A stretch of 64,000 bases of DNA, taken from Brettanomyces bruxellensis (Eukaryota > Ascomycota > Pichiomycetes > Pichiales > Pichiaceae). Every line of letters starts with the position of its first letter. Positions within the stretch are counted from its first letter, which is position 1. The notes under the pieces were generated by a model, which had not been told where the DNA came from, did no database searches, and was given only the letters and a program-made list of their open reading frames with translations. Positions 1-10,606 of this stretch are shown in pieces. The stretch is taken from assembly GCF_011074885.1 (NCBI RefSeq), contig NC_054690.1, positions 3,415,001 to 3,479,000 on the forward strand, in the 5' to 3' direction. The position numbers were made by a program, and so were the translations under genes.

Positions 1-1107
1 TCCTCCTATTACCTCTATGCCAAATATATTTCCCTGTCCGTCTAGTAGTACCTTGATCTTCCTTGTTGCTTCTTCCTCAGCAGTTCCTTCAGGATCAGCT
101 AACAAAGCCGATGACAGGGATTTATTCTGCGACATCTCCAAATCCCCTTCAGCATCCTTGTTTTCACCATTTACTCCATTGAATACTACTCCAAATGTTG
201 ACGGCCAAAATAAGTTTTTCGTTTGTACTTCCAAGTGGTGAGAATTTTTTGGATCGCATAGTAAATTGTACTGTTCCAAGTTTGAGCTAAAAGCACCATT
301 GTTAATACTGTCTCTGCTTCTCGCATTTGTGGAAATTTGAGTGCCAGCAGTCTTCTCAGTCATGTATACCTCGGGTAGCTTTGTTTCTTTAAGAGCCTTG
401 AGTAACGAAATAAGGCATAAATCAAATAGCGATCCGGTTGGTGAATACACCTGGATTTTAGAATAAAGAACATAGCTGAAAGTTTTTGATGGAGCAAATT
501 CCTTTATCAACTCGTCGTTTTCCTCGCCCCTTATAATTTGCGGCCTTCCATCTTTATCCTTTGATTTAAGTCCTAGTCTGATCTTTAGACTACTTTTTTT
601 GATCAATCCGCTATGCAATATAGTGTCGTATAACGACTGTGACACACTCATTTCCTCTGGTAATGGAGGGCCATTTCGTCCTTTTGAAACTTCGACCACA
701 GTATAGATCGAAGCATTTTCTGGTCCATTTGCCTGAATACTTCCATTCTCATCCCTCTCGGCATCTATTATACCCTTGTCAAGCTTAAGTCTGTAATCAT
801 TTGTTAGTTCTTGAGAGTCCTCGACTATTCCAGCACTGACAGAACAAACAACAACAGTCGGTCCACATTTTACCACTGATGATCCTATAATTTTGCTGTG
901 CTTGTTGCTTTTCTTCTTTTTCTCGTAAGTACTTAGTCCTGCAAATGAAACTTCAACAGGTCTGAATTCATCGAATTTCCGAAGAGACGGCCTTAAGCCT
1001 ATCTGAATATACTTTTCAAGTGCCACATCTGGTGCTACCAGTGCAAGTTTTGATGGTTTCATAGAAAGTGCTGTTAACTTCATCTTCTCCCCGTTCATTT
1101 CAGACAT
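1..1107 (-). CDS. RRP43: Exosome core subunit Rrp43 (3' end missing)
   Basis: Partial gene: 369 codons are open from an ATG at 1107 to the left edge, where the last residues lie outside the window. The RNase PH-type domain starts near residue 30 with a segment close to S. cerevisiae Rrp43 (L-RPSLRKFDEFRPVEVS), followed by VVKCGPTVVVCSV. Later blocks SLKIRLGLKSK and SYVLYSKIQVYSPTGSLFDL also match that family. Rrp43 is one of six catalytically inactive PH-like subunits in the exosome ring, which threads RNA to Rrp44 and Rrp6 in nucleus and cytoplasm. The frame is open upstream of 1107 but I found no earlier ATG. S. cerevisiae Rrp43 is about 394 residues, so roughly 25 are missing here. It is divergent from ADE2. 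Confidence 0.85.
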   Translation of the reverse strand, partial: MSEMNGEKMKLTALSMKPSKLALVAPDVALEKYIQIGLRPSLRKFDEFRPVEVSFAGLSTYEKKKKSNKHSKIIGSSVVKCGPTVVVCSVSAGIVEDSQELTNDYRLKLDKGIIDAERDENGSIQANGPENASIYTVVEVSKGRNGPPLPEEMSVSQSLYDTILHSGLIKKSSLKIRLGLKSKDKDGRPQIIRGEENDELIKEFAPSKTFSYVLYSKIQVYSPTGSLFDLCLISLLKALKETKLPEVYMTEKTAGTQISTNARSRDSINNGAFSSNLEQYNLLCDPKNSHHLEVQTKNLFWPSTFGVVFNGVNGENKDAEGDLEMSQNKSLSSALLADPEGTAEEEATRKIKVLLDGQGNIFGIEVIGG

Positions 1108-1534
1108 CCTAGCAGTGATTTTTGTTACTTCAGTCGTGTTTGATTTTATTGTAGAAGCTAGGATGTGAGTATGGTATTCCTCTAGCCAGAAAGTTTTCAA
1201 TTTTTTTTTTTTTTTTTTCAGCGCAGAGTCAGATTTTTTACCACTCTTCAAACCTAATTGTTATCACTAATTAATTTTTGTGAGAGGACATTGTTAGGTG
1301 TGAGACTATACAATTGTTCTGCAACAAATCCCTAGATTACGAATACTTGGTACATAAAAGGACGATTTTTCAAAGGAACATATATACTTTCAATTTTTCT
1401 GAAAAGTCTCTTTTTTTTCTGCTGGGAACGAATTATAACCGTATCTTTTTACTGGCACATCTTTCATGCTGAATGGTATAAATTAAGGGATATATTTCAT
1501 TACATCAGCAGTTAAATTATTTCATAAACAACAA
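1108..1534. promoter_or_regulatory. Divergent RRP43/ADE2 promoter region
   Basis: This gene-free gap holds a poly(T) run at about 1201-1218. A GAGTCA motif at 1226-1231 reads TGACTC on the minus strand. That is the core bound by Bas1 and Gcn4 in S. cerevisiae purine and amino-acid genes, so it could serve ADE2, but one short motif is weak evidence. A TATA-like GTATAAAT lies near 1477-1484, about 55 bases upstream of the ADE2 ATG. Confidence 0.35.
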
Positions 1535-3232
1535 ATGGATTCAAAAGTCGTGGGAATTCTTGGTGGCGGACAACTTGGCCGTATGCTGGTTGAAGCCGCA
1601 AACAGGTTGAACATCAATACCGTCGTTTTGGAAAAGGGAGAATTGGCACCAGCCAAACAGATTAATGCAATTTCTGAGCACATTGATGGTTCTTTTACGA
1701 ATCTAGATGACATTAAAAAGCTTGCAAAGAAATGCGATGTCCTGACTGTTGAAATCGAGCATGTCAATACTGATGCCTTGAAGCAGGTACAAAAGGAGAC
1801 AGGTGTTGAAGTGCATCCATCACCTGAAACCCTTGAGATTATAAAGGACAAGTTTGCCCAAAAAGAGCATTTGTTGAAGTACAATATTCCAGTTGCTGAA
1901 TCTGTCAGTGTTGAATCAACAGAGCCAGCACTACTTAGCGTTGGTGAAAAGCTTGGATATCCATTTATGTTAAAGTCTAAAACAGAAGCTTATGATGGAA
2001 GGGGAAATTTTGTTGTTAAGGATAAATCGCATGTCAAAGAAGCACTCGAGTTTCTTAATGATAGACCTTTGTATGCCGAGAAGTGGGCCCCATTCATAAA
2101 GGAGTTAGCTGTCATGGTTGTCAGATCTTTAGACAACAAGGTGTATTCATACCCTACTGTTGAAACCGTACAGCAGAATAATATTTGTCACATAGTGTAT
2201 GCTCCGGCAAGAGTCAACGATACTGTTCAGGAAGAAGCACAGGTGCTAGCAAGAAAAGCTGTTGCATCATTTACTGGTGCAGGTATTTTTGGTGTTGAAA
2301 TGTTCCTTTTACCGGGAAATAAGTTACTTCTTAATGAAATTGCTCCTCGTCCTCACAACTCTGGTCATTACACTATCGATGCTTGTGTTACTTCCCAGTT
2401 TGAAGCACATATTCGCGCCATAACGGGACTACCAATGCCAAAAGGATTTACTTGTCTGTCTACACCGGATACACATGCTATCATGCTCAACATTCTTGGA
2501 GCTGATAAACCCAACGGTGAGATTGAACTATGTAAGAGGGCTCTAAGCATTCCAAATGCATCTGTTTATCTTTATGGTAAATCAACAAGACCAGGAAGGA
2601 AGATGGGGCACATCAATATTGTTTCTGAGTCGATGGATGATTGTGAACGTCGTCTTGCATATATCAGAGGTGAAAGTGAGAAGACACCCGAAGCTCTCGG
2701 AGTTCAGGCAACCAAGAAGCCATTGGTTGGTGTTATTATGGGCTCTGACTCCGATCTACCTGTGATGGCCGATGCTTGCCGTGTCTTGCAGAGTTTTGGT
2801 GTTCCATTTGAGGTTACGGTTATATCTGCCCACAGAACACCACATAGAATGTCAAGCTATGCAATAAACGCCACTAAAAGGGGTCTCAAATGTATTATTG
2901 CAGGAGCTGGAGGTGCTGCCCATCTCCCAGGTATGGTTGCTGCTATGACGCCCTTGCCTGTTATAGGTGTCCCTGTGAAGGGTCATATTCTTGATGGTGT
3001 TGATTCTCTTCATTCCATTGTTCAGATGCCAAGAGGTGTTCCAGTTGCTACAGTCGCCATAAACAATAGTACCAATGCAGCTTTGTTGGCTGTCAGAATT
3101 TTGGGTGTGTATGATTCCAGTTACACTACCGCAATGGAGCAATACCAGAGTGACATGGAAGATGGCGTGTTAGTGAAGGCTAAGAAGCTTGAGACCATCG
3201 GTTTCGAAGAATATCTTGCCCAGAAGAAATGA
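1535..3232 (+). CDS. ADE2: Phosphoribosylaminoimidazole carboxylase Ade2
   Basis: Adenine biosynthesis enzyme converting aminoimidazole ribonucleotide to its carboxylated form, acting in the cytosol. The 565 residues match the two-part fungal layout. The N-terminal ATP-grasp half (PurK-like) begins with [20 protein letters not shown] and contains [15 protein letters not shown]. The C-terminal PurE-like half starts near residue 395 with [14 protein letters not shown] and continues with [11 protein letters not shown]. Length is close to the 571 residues of S. cerevisiae Ade2, with no break in either half. The ATG at 1535 has a good context (ACAAATGG) and gives the expected N-terminus. It is divergent from RRP43 and followed by MTG2 on the same strand. 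Confidence 0.97.
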   Translation: MDSKVVGILGGGQLGRMLVEAANRLNINTVVLEKGELAPAKQINAISEHIDGSFTNLDDIKKLAKKCDVLTVEIEHVNTDALKQVQKETGVEVHPSPETLEIIKDKFAQKEHLLKYNIPVAESVSVESTEPALLSVGEKLGYPFMLKSKTEAYDGRGNFVVKDKSHVKEALEFLNDRPLYAEKWAPFIKELAVMVVRSLDNKVYSYPTVETVQQNNICHIVYAPARVNDTVQEEAQVLARKAVASFTGAGIFGVEMFLLPGNKLLLNEIAPRPHNSGHYTIDACVTSQFEAHIRAITGLPMPKGFTCLSTPDTHAIMLNILGADKPNGEIELCKRALSIPNASVYLYGKSTRPGRKMGHINIVSESMDDCERRLAYIRGESEKTPEALGVQATKKPLVGVIMGSDSDLPVMADACRVLQSFGVPFEVTVISAHRTPHRMSSYAINATKRGLKCIIAGAGGAAHLPGMVAAMTPLPVIGVPVKGHILDGVDSLHSIVQMPRGVPVATVAINNSTNAALLAVRILGVYDSSYTTAMEQYQSDMEDGVLVKAKKLETIGFEEYLAQKK

Positions 3233-3667
3233 ATTTATACTAGTTTTATTTTAGTGTTATAGTTTCTGTTTGATGATTATGTTGGATTAATGTATACGCT
3301 AATTCACTAGTAATGTTTATGGGTTTTAATAGCACCCCACAAGAAATACTTTACATCGACAGGGCCATTGCTGGCTCCTTCTGAGATCACTTTTATAATA
3401 CTTTTTTTTTTTGAAAGCGTGCTCCCTTCTGTGTTCTAAAGTTGGAAGTCATGTGTATTCATATGTATATATCATATTGAGATTGTTCATGCTTGACCAC
3501 ACTAATATAATCGTTTGGTCTTTCCAAGTCCTTTCCCCGCTAATTTTTTTTTTTTTTTTCAGATCTCACATATATCCTTCTCTATTCGTCTTTACAGCTA
3601 TCGTTTTTTTAGCTGTCTCAAGAAGCACAGCATTTCGTGCAGTTTTCTGGCCATTTCTGAGGTTAGC
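3233..3667. promoter_or_regulatory. ADE2-MTG2 intergenic region with T tracts
   Basis: The gap holds ADE2 3' sequence and the MTG2 promoter, with T-rich runs near 3401-3412 and 3545-3560. The MTG2 frame is open upstream of its ATG, but only TTG-type starts occur there, so I treat this as 5' UTR. I saw no RNA gene in it. Confidence 0.4.
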
Positions 3668-5350
3668 ATGTCACTTTTAAGAATTCAGTTTAGGCGAACG
3701 TTCTCCGTGTACAGAGCTTTACTCCAGTCTACTAAGGAGCTGAAGAGCGTTATTTCTAAGATCCCTGATAATGCACCCACACTTAACGAAAATACAGAGT
3801 GGCTTCGTGAGTTATCTACACAGAAAAGGAAGATTTTTCGAGTAGTCAATGAAGACACCGAAAGAAGAACATACACGATAGAAAGTAAGACGGGGCTGGA
3901 TGCACCTGAATCGAACCCAGACTTCATAACGGTTAAATCTAAGAAAACCAAGGCCTCCTATAATATTGTTCGTCAGCCTTCATTCTCCAAGGAAGCACCC
4001 AACCCATATCATATAATATCCATTCCAGCAGCTTCATATGATGTTTCCTCCTCTCCATTTTCCGTGAAGCCAGCTAAACAAAGGCCAAAATCAGACCGGT
4101 CTCAGGCTTTCTCGGACCTCAAGGTTGTTAAGTTGCGGTCTGGTAATGGTGGTGCGGGTATTGTTTCTTTTGCCACTGATAGTGGTATCCCAGTTGGACC
4201 TCCCGATGGTGGTGATGGTGGTAATGGTGGCGATATTTATGTGATGGCCGTAGAAGGATTGAGTTCTTTACAAGGCGTTAGAGCGAAATATATTGCTAAG
4301 GATGGTACCAGTGGAAGCAGTGGCCAGCTTGATGGAAAAAAGGGTAGTAATGTTATTATCACTGTTCCTGTTGGGACTACAATACGATGGTGTCCAAATC
4401 CAGTGGAAATTAGGGCATTACAGAAGAAGGAACATGTTGATAAAGTTTTCCATATTAAGGCTATTTCCGAAAACACGGGAGAAAAAATTCCCAAATACAT
4501 CCAGCTTTTTAGAGATTCCTATCGTCCTGGTCAAGGATGGATATTTAAGGACAAAAATGAGCAGTATCATATGGAAAGAGGATACTTCAAAGAACTTAGG
4601 GAAAGTGTCAAAACCTTTGATCGGCAATCGGACTACGATGAACTCCGATCAGATCGCTTTCCTATATACGGCATTGATCTAGCAGAGCCAACCTCGGAAC
4701 CCCTGCTTATAATGAAAGGTGGAAGAGGCGGATTGGGTAATATGCATTTCTTGACTCCAAATGTTCGAAATCCAAGATTTTCGAAAATGGGAAGGGCAGG
4801 TTTAGAAGAAAGTTTCATTTTCGAGTTGAAATTATTGGCAGATTTGGGTCTTGTGGGCCTACCTAATGCTGGAAAGTCCACACTACTAAGAGCAATCTCA
4901 CGGGCCAAACCTCGTATTGGTTGTTGGGAATTTACGACATTAGAGCCTACAATCGGTACTATTTCTGTTGGAATTGATCGCCCAATGTTTACTGTTGCGG
5001 ATATTCCTGGTATAGTCAAAGGTGCAAAAAATGATAGAGGAATGGGCCTCAATTTCTTGAGGCATATAGAACGCTCGGGTGGAATAGTTTTTGTTGTTTC
5101 ACTTTCCGTTAAAGATCCCATTTCAGACCTCCGGATTTTAGAGGATGAATTGGGACCTGAAATGCTTGCAAACAAAAATAAGTTAGTGGTAGCAACCAAA
5201 GCCGACCTCGATGGGACAGAACCAAAATTTGAGGCACTATCAAAGTATTGTTTGTCCAATGAAATGAAATGCGTTCCTTGTTCACCGAAAACAACCGGTA
5301 ATATGGACATAGTGATAAAGTTAATGGCAGAATGTTCGGGCAAATACTAA
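3668..5350 (+). CDS. MTG2: Mitochondrial Obg-family GTPase Mtg2
   Basis: Obg/CgtA-type GTPase expected to act in assembly of the large mitochondrial ribosomal subunit at the inner membrane. I start at ATG 3668, which gives a basic, hydroxylated leader (MSLLRIQFRRTFSVYRALLQ) typical of a mitochondrial presequence and 560 residues. The frame continues upstream but without an ATG. The glycine-rich Obg fold begins near residue 147 (SGNGGAGIVSF, DGGDGGNGGDIYV). The G domain has P-loop GLPNAGKST near 397, G3 DIPGIVKGA near 444 and TKAD near 516. The segment of about 100 residues between presequence and Obg fold is poorly conserved in this family. S. cerevisiae Mtg2 is about 518 residues. It converges on SPC97. 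Confidence 0.93.
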   Translation: MSLLRIQFRRTFSVYRALLQSTKELKSVISKIPDNAPTLNENTEWLRELSTQKRKIFRVVNEDTERRTYTIESKTGLDAPESNPDFITVKSKKTKASYNIVRQPSFSKEAPNPYHIISIPAASYDVSSSPFSVKPAKQRPKSDRSQAFSDLKVVKLRSGNGGAGIVSFATDSGIPVGPPDGGDGGNGGDIYVMAVEGLSSLQGVRAKYIAKDGTSGSSGQLDGKKGSNVIITVPVGTTIRWCPNPVEIRALQKKEHVDKVFHIKAISENTGEKIPKYIQLFRDSYRPGQGWIFKDKNEQYHMERGYFKELRESVKTFDRQSDYDELRSDRFPIYGIDLAEPTSEPLLIMKGGRGGLGNMHFLTPNVRNPRFSKMGRAGLEESFIFELKLLADLGLVGLPNAGKSTLLRAISRAKPRIGCWEFTTLEPTIGTISVGIDRPMFTVADIPGIVKGAKNDRGMGLNFLRHIERSGGIVFVVSLSVKDPISDLRILEDELGPEMLANKNKLVVATKADLDGTEPKFEALSKYCLSNEMKCVPCSPKTTGNMDIVIKLMAECSGKY

Positions 5351-5430
5351 TAATATTATGCGAAAATAGTATTACATGGCTATATAATATAACAGTTACG
5401 TGTATATATATATAATACAACTGAATTCTC

Positions 5431-7845
5431 TTACAGTTTCACCTTTTTTTGCAAGTGCTGAAAACTCACGGAAAGGCTGTTATAAAGTTGGAGAAAGGGG
5501 TCTGTATCAAGTTCACCGTAATAATTCAAAAGGATTTCAAATTCCGTTAACTTCGCCCGGAAAGTTGCCGAATAGTTATCAAGCATTTTTATGATATTCC
5601 CAAATGTTGCCTGGCTCTCCTCCATATCATCCGAGTTTTCTGTTTCAAATGAATTGTCATGACCCGCCATCGATTTAATACTCTGCTTAAATAAAGCAGT
5701 CAAACTCGAAAAGCGTAAAACCACATCAAATATTGCCAGAAGAACTTTGACAAGTTTCAATTTCGTAAGCATTGAATTGTTTAGGACCGTACTTAAAAAT
5801 GTTTTAAGTTCAAAATAAACAGTTTCAAGACTCACGTTATTGTTGTTAGCAGCATCGATGAATGTATGCTCAGCTTTCCTCCAGTTGACGTCAATAACCG
5901 TAAAATTTAGGTAAAATTGTAAAATTCTCATAAAGTCAGTCATGTCCATACCCAACATACGGAATTTTTGGATCCATTTCGGAATGGACCTATCGTTCTG
6001 CTTTTGCCTAAATAATTTGTTGTGACATAAATCCTTCCAGGCGATGGACAAAGATTTATCAACAAATCTCATAAGAGCCTGCTCCCTGAAGATAAGTTGG
6101 TATTCAAATATTTGTGAACTTGTTAAAATCAGATTTAAAGGAAAGGGCATACCAATGTCTATAGTAAATCTATGAATAGCATAGTAATCAATCTTTGTCT
6201 TTGGAGAAATAAGATGACTTTTAAGATTAGTATTGTTTCTTTCTAAGACTGAGCGTAACAGCTGTCTGAGAGAGTCTATGGTTTCCATGGAAAATACTTT
6301 ATTTGCATCTGTCGATTCCGTTTTTAGAATGGTAGAAAGTTCATTTAAAAAGGATTCGTCGGATATTATGGGAACCATAAGTTTTCTGACAGTGTTTTCA
6401 ACTTTCAATTGCGGCCCACATCCATTTGGCTTATAACTATCCGAAATTTTATAGCTCTCCCTATAAGCATGATCTATTGATGTAAGAGAAGCTCTGTCAA
6501 ATGATCGTCTCAAAGAATTGTGTGATAAATCTAAGAAACTGTCAAAGCTAGCACCATTCAATAAGAGAAAATTGTTGTTCAAGGAATTTATCCAGTCCCC
6601 CAAGTAATAACTTCCAAAAAAAAGTTGTATTATATAATCATTAGCCCTATTGTATGCATCATCTATGTGAATTTGAACGTCCGGGTCCTGTAAATTTTTT
6701 AGTTTCTGCTCGTTGTTATCCCTTTTCAAACACTCTATTCCAACGCATTCTCTAAACACGCTTAAATATTTTCCCGTCAATATTATTTTCTTCTGACATT
6801 CAGTCTCCTCGAATTGTCGAAGTAGGCCTTCTCGTTTAATTGTGAACTTATCTGCCCATTGCATTGCATCGAAATTTTTCTTGTCACTTTCTGTAGCTTC
6901 CCTTATAAGAAATTCATTATACGGGTCATCAATAATCCCAAATTGTAGCCAATTATTAAGCATTTCAACGTAGTCTTTTGAAACATAACCAAAGACATAT
7001 CTTAAATATTGATAAAATTTACTGTTTCCTTTGCATTCATCGATATTCTGCTGAAGCAGACATAATATAACACCACCTTTAACAAATCTGCTGTTACCAG
7101 AATCAGATGCCACTCCATCTAAGGTTCCTGTGTAATGATCATCTTTCAATGATTTCATAATATTCAAAAAATGCATGCTTTCAAACTTTGAATTATTAGA
7201 TCTCTTCTTGTTTTCACTGTTTATTTTAATAGTAATGCTATATAGCAATTGCATCTTGATGAATGGCGTGATTTCACCTTTATCCAAAGAGCTATTCAAT
7301 TTGTGCTCTAATGTCATTAATGAAAATTTCGGTTCCGTCTTGTATTCTCTTTCAATTCGCACTAAAAAATTCTCGTATTCTTTTAACTGATGAGATATGA
7401 GAAAGCAGAATGCCTGCATAATACGCCCATGTGCCAGGGTGTTATACACCTGGACAAATGAACTTAATGCATAATAAAACTTTCCGGCTTTGACAATCCG
7501 TTTAGTAATGTCTTTCAAACTGGTATCTATTCTTTTGTTGATTAGAAATTCAGGACCCTCAAGCTGATGTTCAATGTCCTGGGGATCGAAGTTTGTGGCA
7601 TACCTGATATAGTAACCTTCAAACCCCGCCAAGACGTAAAGTAAATCACAAATTATTGCAGATTCTTGATCTCTTAAAGTACTAAATTGTTCAATTGGAT
7701 ACCTTTTTGGTTTCGGATATCGACCGTGCTTACTATATATTGGTGGAAAGTTTATATATCGCTTTGTCAAAGACGAAGTCTCTTTTGGCTCCACATTCTT
7801 CAGTCCAGAAATGCTTGCAAACGAATAATCAGAAATTTCGTCCAT
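5431..7845 (-). CDS. SPC97: Gamma-tubulin complex subunit Spc97 (GCP2)
   Basis: GCP-family protein of 804 residues that, with Spc98 and gamma-tubulin, nucleates microtubules at the spindle pole body. The segment NWLQFGIIDDPYNEF followed by LTGKYLSVFRECVG is the GCP2 version of the family signature, as in human GCP2 (GIIHDPYSEF, STGKYLNVVRECG). GCP3/Spc98 proteins differ there, so I prefer SPC97. The N-terminal gamma-tubulin-ring motif half covers about residues 50-330 and the C-terminal half about 400-790. S. cerevisiae Spc97 is 823 residues. The start at 7845 is the first ATG of the open frame. It is divergent from SDA1. Confidence 0.88.
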   Translation of the reverse strand: MDEISDYSFASISGLKNVEPKETSSLTKRYINFPPIYSKHGRYPKPKRYPIEQFSTLRDQESAIICDLLYVLAGFEGYYIRYATNFDPQDIEHQLEGPEFLINKRIDTSLKDITKRIVKAGKFYYALSSFVQVYNTLAHGRIMQAFCFLISHQLKEYENFLVRIEREYKTEPKFSLMTLEHKLNSSLDKGEITPFIKMQLLYSITIKINSENKKRSNNSKFESMHFLNIMKSLKDDHYTGTLDGVASDSGNSRFVKGGVILCLLQQNIDECKGNSKFYQYLRYVFGYVSKDYVEMLNNWLQFGIIDDPYNEFLIREATESDKKNFDAMQWADKFTIKREGLLRQFEETECQKKIILTGKYLSVFRECVGIECLKRDNNEQKLKNLQDPDVQIHIDDAYNRANDYIIQLFFGSYYLGDWINSLNNNFLLLNGASFDSFLDLSHNSLRRSFDRASLTSIDHAYRESYKISDSYKPNGCGPQLKVENTVRKLMVPIISDESFLNELSTILKTESTDANKVFSMETIDSLRQLLRSVLERNNTNLKSHLISPKTKIDYYAIHRFTIDIGMPFPLNLILTSSQIFEYQLIFREQALMRFVDKSLSIAWKDLCHNKLFRQKQNDRSIPKWIQKFRMLGMDMTDFMRILQFYLNFTVIDVNWRKAEHTFIDAANNNNVSLETVYFELKTFLSTVLNNSMLTKLKLVKVLLAIFDVVLRFSSLTALFKQSIKSMAGHDNSFETENSDDMEESQATFGNIIKMLDNYSATFRAKLTEFEILLNYYGELDTDPFLQLYNSLSVSFQHLQKKVKL

Positions 7846-8177
7846 TATTAACTTTTCTTCTTGTAACCGACAACTTTAATCAAAGCAACGTTGAAGTGAA
7901 ACTTAATGTTTTATTTCATCTATGTGCCCATTCCATTTGGCGTTTATTTATTTGTTTACCTCAAAAATAATTTTTTGGATCTTTTTCGTAACACTGCCTT
8001 GCTTCCCTATAATTTTTTTTTTTTTTTTTTTTTTTTTTTTCACCCTGAAAATTTTTGGGGTCTAAAGTATGGATACATCGAACTAAATTATGTTCGGTAT
8101 TTGTGCTTTATATCAACAAAACATCGACGAGATACCCTAATCACAAGGTTCTCGAATAATTTCATCAAACGTTTGCA
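7846..8177. promoter_or_regulatory. SPC97/SDA1 divergent promoter with T28 tract and RRPE
   Basis: A run of 28 T at 8013-8040 is followed by an exact RRPE-type element TGAAAATTTTT at 8046-8056, 122 bases upstream of the SDA1 ATG. RRPE motifs mark ribosome-biogenesis promoters in S. cerevisiae, which fits SDA1. The poly(T) tract would be expected to exclude nucleosomes. Confidence 0.55.
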
Positions 8178-10487
8178 ATGCCTAGAAGACAAAGAGCTGC
8201 TATTTTACCGACGAATATTGCATTGCTTCAGAACTTGGTGCGGCGTGATCCGGAATCCTATAAAGAGGAGTTTGAGCAGCAATATTCACATTATGAGTCT
8301 CTAAGGGATATATTTCTCTTGAGTCCATCATCTGATGATGGTGAAGAGTTTGCAGAGTTAATAGGATTCGTTTCAGCTGTTTGTCCTTCATATCCAAAGG
8401 AAACTGAGAGTTTCCCTCAAGAGATTAGTACTATCCTCTCCAAAAATTTTGGCCAACTCTCACCTGCATTAAGAGCAAAGATTGTCCAATGTTTGGTTAT
8501 GCTGAGGAACAGGAATGTCATCACGCCGGAATTTCTTTTGCACACATTATTTCCGTTGCTATTTGCATACACCCCTAATTCCGAGTCGGGAAGTAATTCT
8601 GGATTCCACGTTAAAGAATTGCGCAATCAGATATATGGAGCCTTGATCTCGCTATTGAAATCATGTAATACAGGTACTAAGAATCAAAAATTAAATAGAA
8701 CAACACAGGCGCTTCTTTTCAATCTTTTAGATCAAAAGGATGGCAATGGTCTGTGGGCCACAAAGCTAACCAGAGAGTTATGGCGGAGAGGAATTTGGGA
8801 TGACTCTAGAACAGTCGAAATTATGACACAAGCTTGTTTGCATCCAGATACAAAGGTGGTAATATCGGGTGTGAAATTTTTCTTGGGCTCTGATAAAGAA
8901 CGGGAAGAAGCTATGCAAGAAGAGATTGACGAGGATGATGATGATATCGATCCTAAAGCTCTTATCCATAAGATGAAAGTCAATAGGAAGTCTACCAGAA
9001 GAGGAAAGCAGTTTGAGGCTGCAATAAGGAAGATAAACAAAAAGAGATCGTCAAAAAATACTCCTCAATTCTTGAACTTTTCCGCTATTCAGTTGTTGAG
9101 AGATCCTCAGCAGTTTGCCGAAGATTTATTTCAATCGCATCTTTCAGGCAAAAATTCTAAACGATTTACCGTTAACCAGCGAATCGCAATCATGATATTA
9201 GATTCAAGATTGATTGGTATGCATAAATTGTCAGTTCTGGGTCTCTATTCATACTTTTTAAAATATCTGAACCCACGACAAAGTAATGTTACATTCATTC
9301 TTGGTGCTGCGGCACAGGCAACGCATGATTTGGTACCACCGGAAATCACGAATACTGTTGTTAAAAGGATTGCTGATGAATTTGTTAGTGATGGTGTTTC
9401 AGCAGAAGTGGCCTCTACTGGTTTGAATACCATTCGAGAGATACTTTCGAGAAACCCAGCCGGAATTGATCGGGATCTTCTTCAAGATCTTACCGCCTAC
9501 AAAAGCTCAAAGTCGAAGGCTGTTATGGCAGCTGCTCGTTCGTTAATTTCCTTGTATAGAGAGGTTGCTCCAGAGATGTTGTCTAAGAAAGACAGGGGTA
9601 AAGTCGCTACTATGGAACTCTCTAATCGTAAAGGAGAGAACAGCAGTTTGCCAGAATTTGGTGTTGAGAGAGATGTTGTTGAAGGAATACCAGGTTTGGT
9701 GCGGCTTGCTGAATGGAAGCAAAAAGAGGGTTTATTGGGCAAAGACTCTGCTTGGGAAGAGCCCAATGAGGATGAGAAAGAAGAAGATCTTGGGGCTGAA
9801 ATTGAAGGTAATTGGATTGACGTGAAGCAAGATGACAAGCCATTAAATATTGACCTAGGCGAGGGTGAGGTTGAGGAAGCAGAAAATGGAAAAACGCTGA
9901 AAGGAATCAAGAAGAAGTATCTGAAATACATGCTGAAGAGCAAAAATAGGAAGAAAAGAGAGCTTGAAGATGAGGATTCAGATTTGGAGTTGTCGGATGA
10001 TAATAATGATGATAATGAAAGTAAGTCGAATCCTTCGAAGAGGCAAAAGCGGGTTGGAGATGATAAAGGAAATTCTGAGAAAAAGAAAGCATTGGAGACT
10101 TTGATGTCTACAGTCTTAACACCAGCAGACTTTGAAAAGCTTAAAGAATTGAATGAAGAAGCTGGTATTCAGAAGGAGATGGGTTTGCATAGAGTCAATG
10201 AAGATACTATTGATTCAAACGATTTGGTTGGTTATGATAAGCATAAGCAAACCAAGGAAGAGAGATTACAGTCTGTTATGGAAGGAAGAGAAGGAAGGGA
10301 GAAGTTTGGATCTGGAAAGGGTAAAATTATGAGACCACATTCCAGTACTAATAAGCAGAAGGCTAGAAAGAAGAACTTCATGATGATGGTTCATAACCGT
10401 GGAGTTCAAGGTAAAAAGAAAATGAGCTTAAGGCAGAAACAAAGGGTATTACGTGCCCACATCAAGAGGCAAAAACGTGGATATTGA
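8178..10487 (+). CDS. SDA1: 60S ribosome biogenesis protein Sda1
   Basis: Nucleolar protein needed for pre-60S maturation and export and for passage through Start in S. cerevisiae. The first residues (RRQRAAILPTNIALLQNLV, then DPESYKEEF) are nearly identical to S. cerevisiae Sda1, and the 769-residue length matches its 767. The helical SDA1 region fills the first two thirds. The C-terminal third alternates acidic stretches (EEEDLGAEIEGN, EDEDSDLELSDDNNDDN) with basic ones, and the extreme C-terminus (KKMSLRQKQRVLRAHIKRQK) is a strong nuclear or nucleolar targeting candidate. ATG 8178 fixes the conserved N-terminus. Confidence 0.97.
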   Translation: MPRRQRAAILPTNIALLQNLVRRDPESYKEEFEQQYSHYESLRDIFLLSPSSDDGEEFAELIGFVSAVCPSYPKETESFPQEISTILSKNFGQLSPALRAKIVQCLVMLRNRNVITPEFLLHTLFPLLFAYTPNSESGSNSGFHVKELRNQIYGALISLLKSCNTGTKNQKLNRTTQALLFNLLDQKDGNGLWATKLTRELWRRGIWDDSRTVEIMTQACLHPDTKVVISGVKFFLGSDKEREEAMQEEIDEDDDDIDPKALIHKMKVNRKSTRRGKQFEAAIRKINKKRSSKNTPQFLNFSAIQLLRDPQQFAEDLFQSHLSGKNSKRFTVNQRIAIMILDSRLIGMHKLSVLGLYSYFLKYLNPRQSNVTFILGAAAQATHDLVPPEITNTVVKRIADEFVSDGVSAEVASTGLNTIREILSRNPAGIDRDLLQDLTAYKSSKSKAVMAAARSLISLYREVAPEMLSKKDRGKVATMELSNRKGENSSLPEFGVERDVVEGIPGLVRLAEWKQKEGLLGKDSAWEEPNEDEKEEDLGAEIEGNWIDVKQDDKPLNIDLGEGEVEEAENGKTLKGIKKKYLKYMLKSKNRKKRELEDEDSDLELSDDNNDDNESKSNPSKRQKRVGDDKGNSEKKKALETLMSTVLTPADFEKLKELNEEAGIQKEMGLHRVNEDTIDSNDLVGYDKHKQTKEERLQSVMEGREGREKFGSGKGKIMRPHSSTNKQKARKKNFMMMVHNRGVQGKKKMSLRQKQRVLRAHIKRQKRGY

Positions 10488-10606
10488 ATGCAACATTATT
10501 TAGTTTTCTCGTTTTATTTTGTTTTGTATTATCTAGTCAGTTGAGGCATCCGCTTATTTATAGTACTTCTATAGATTGTATATTGGTAAGTCAGTTTTTA
10601 AAACGC

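Noticed and set aside
3515..3667. In-frame N-terminal extension of MTG2
   Set aside because: It starts at a TTG and runs through poly(T)-encoded Phe residues. ATG 3668 gives a proper mitochondrial leader.
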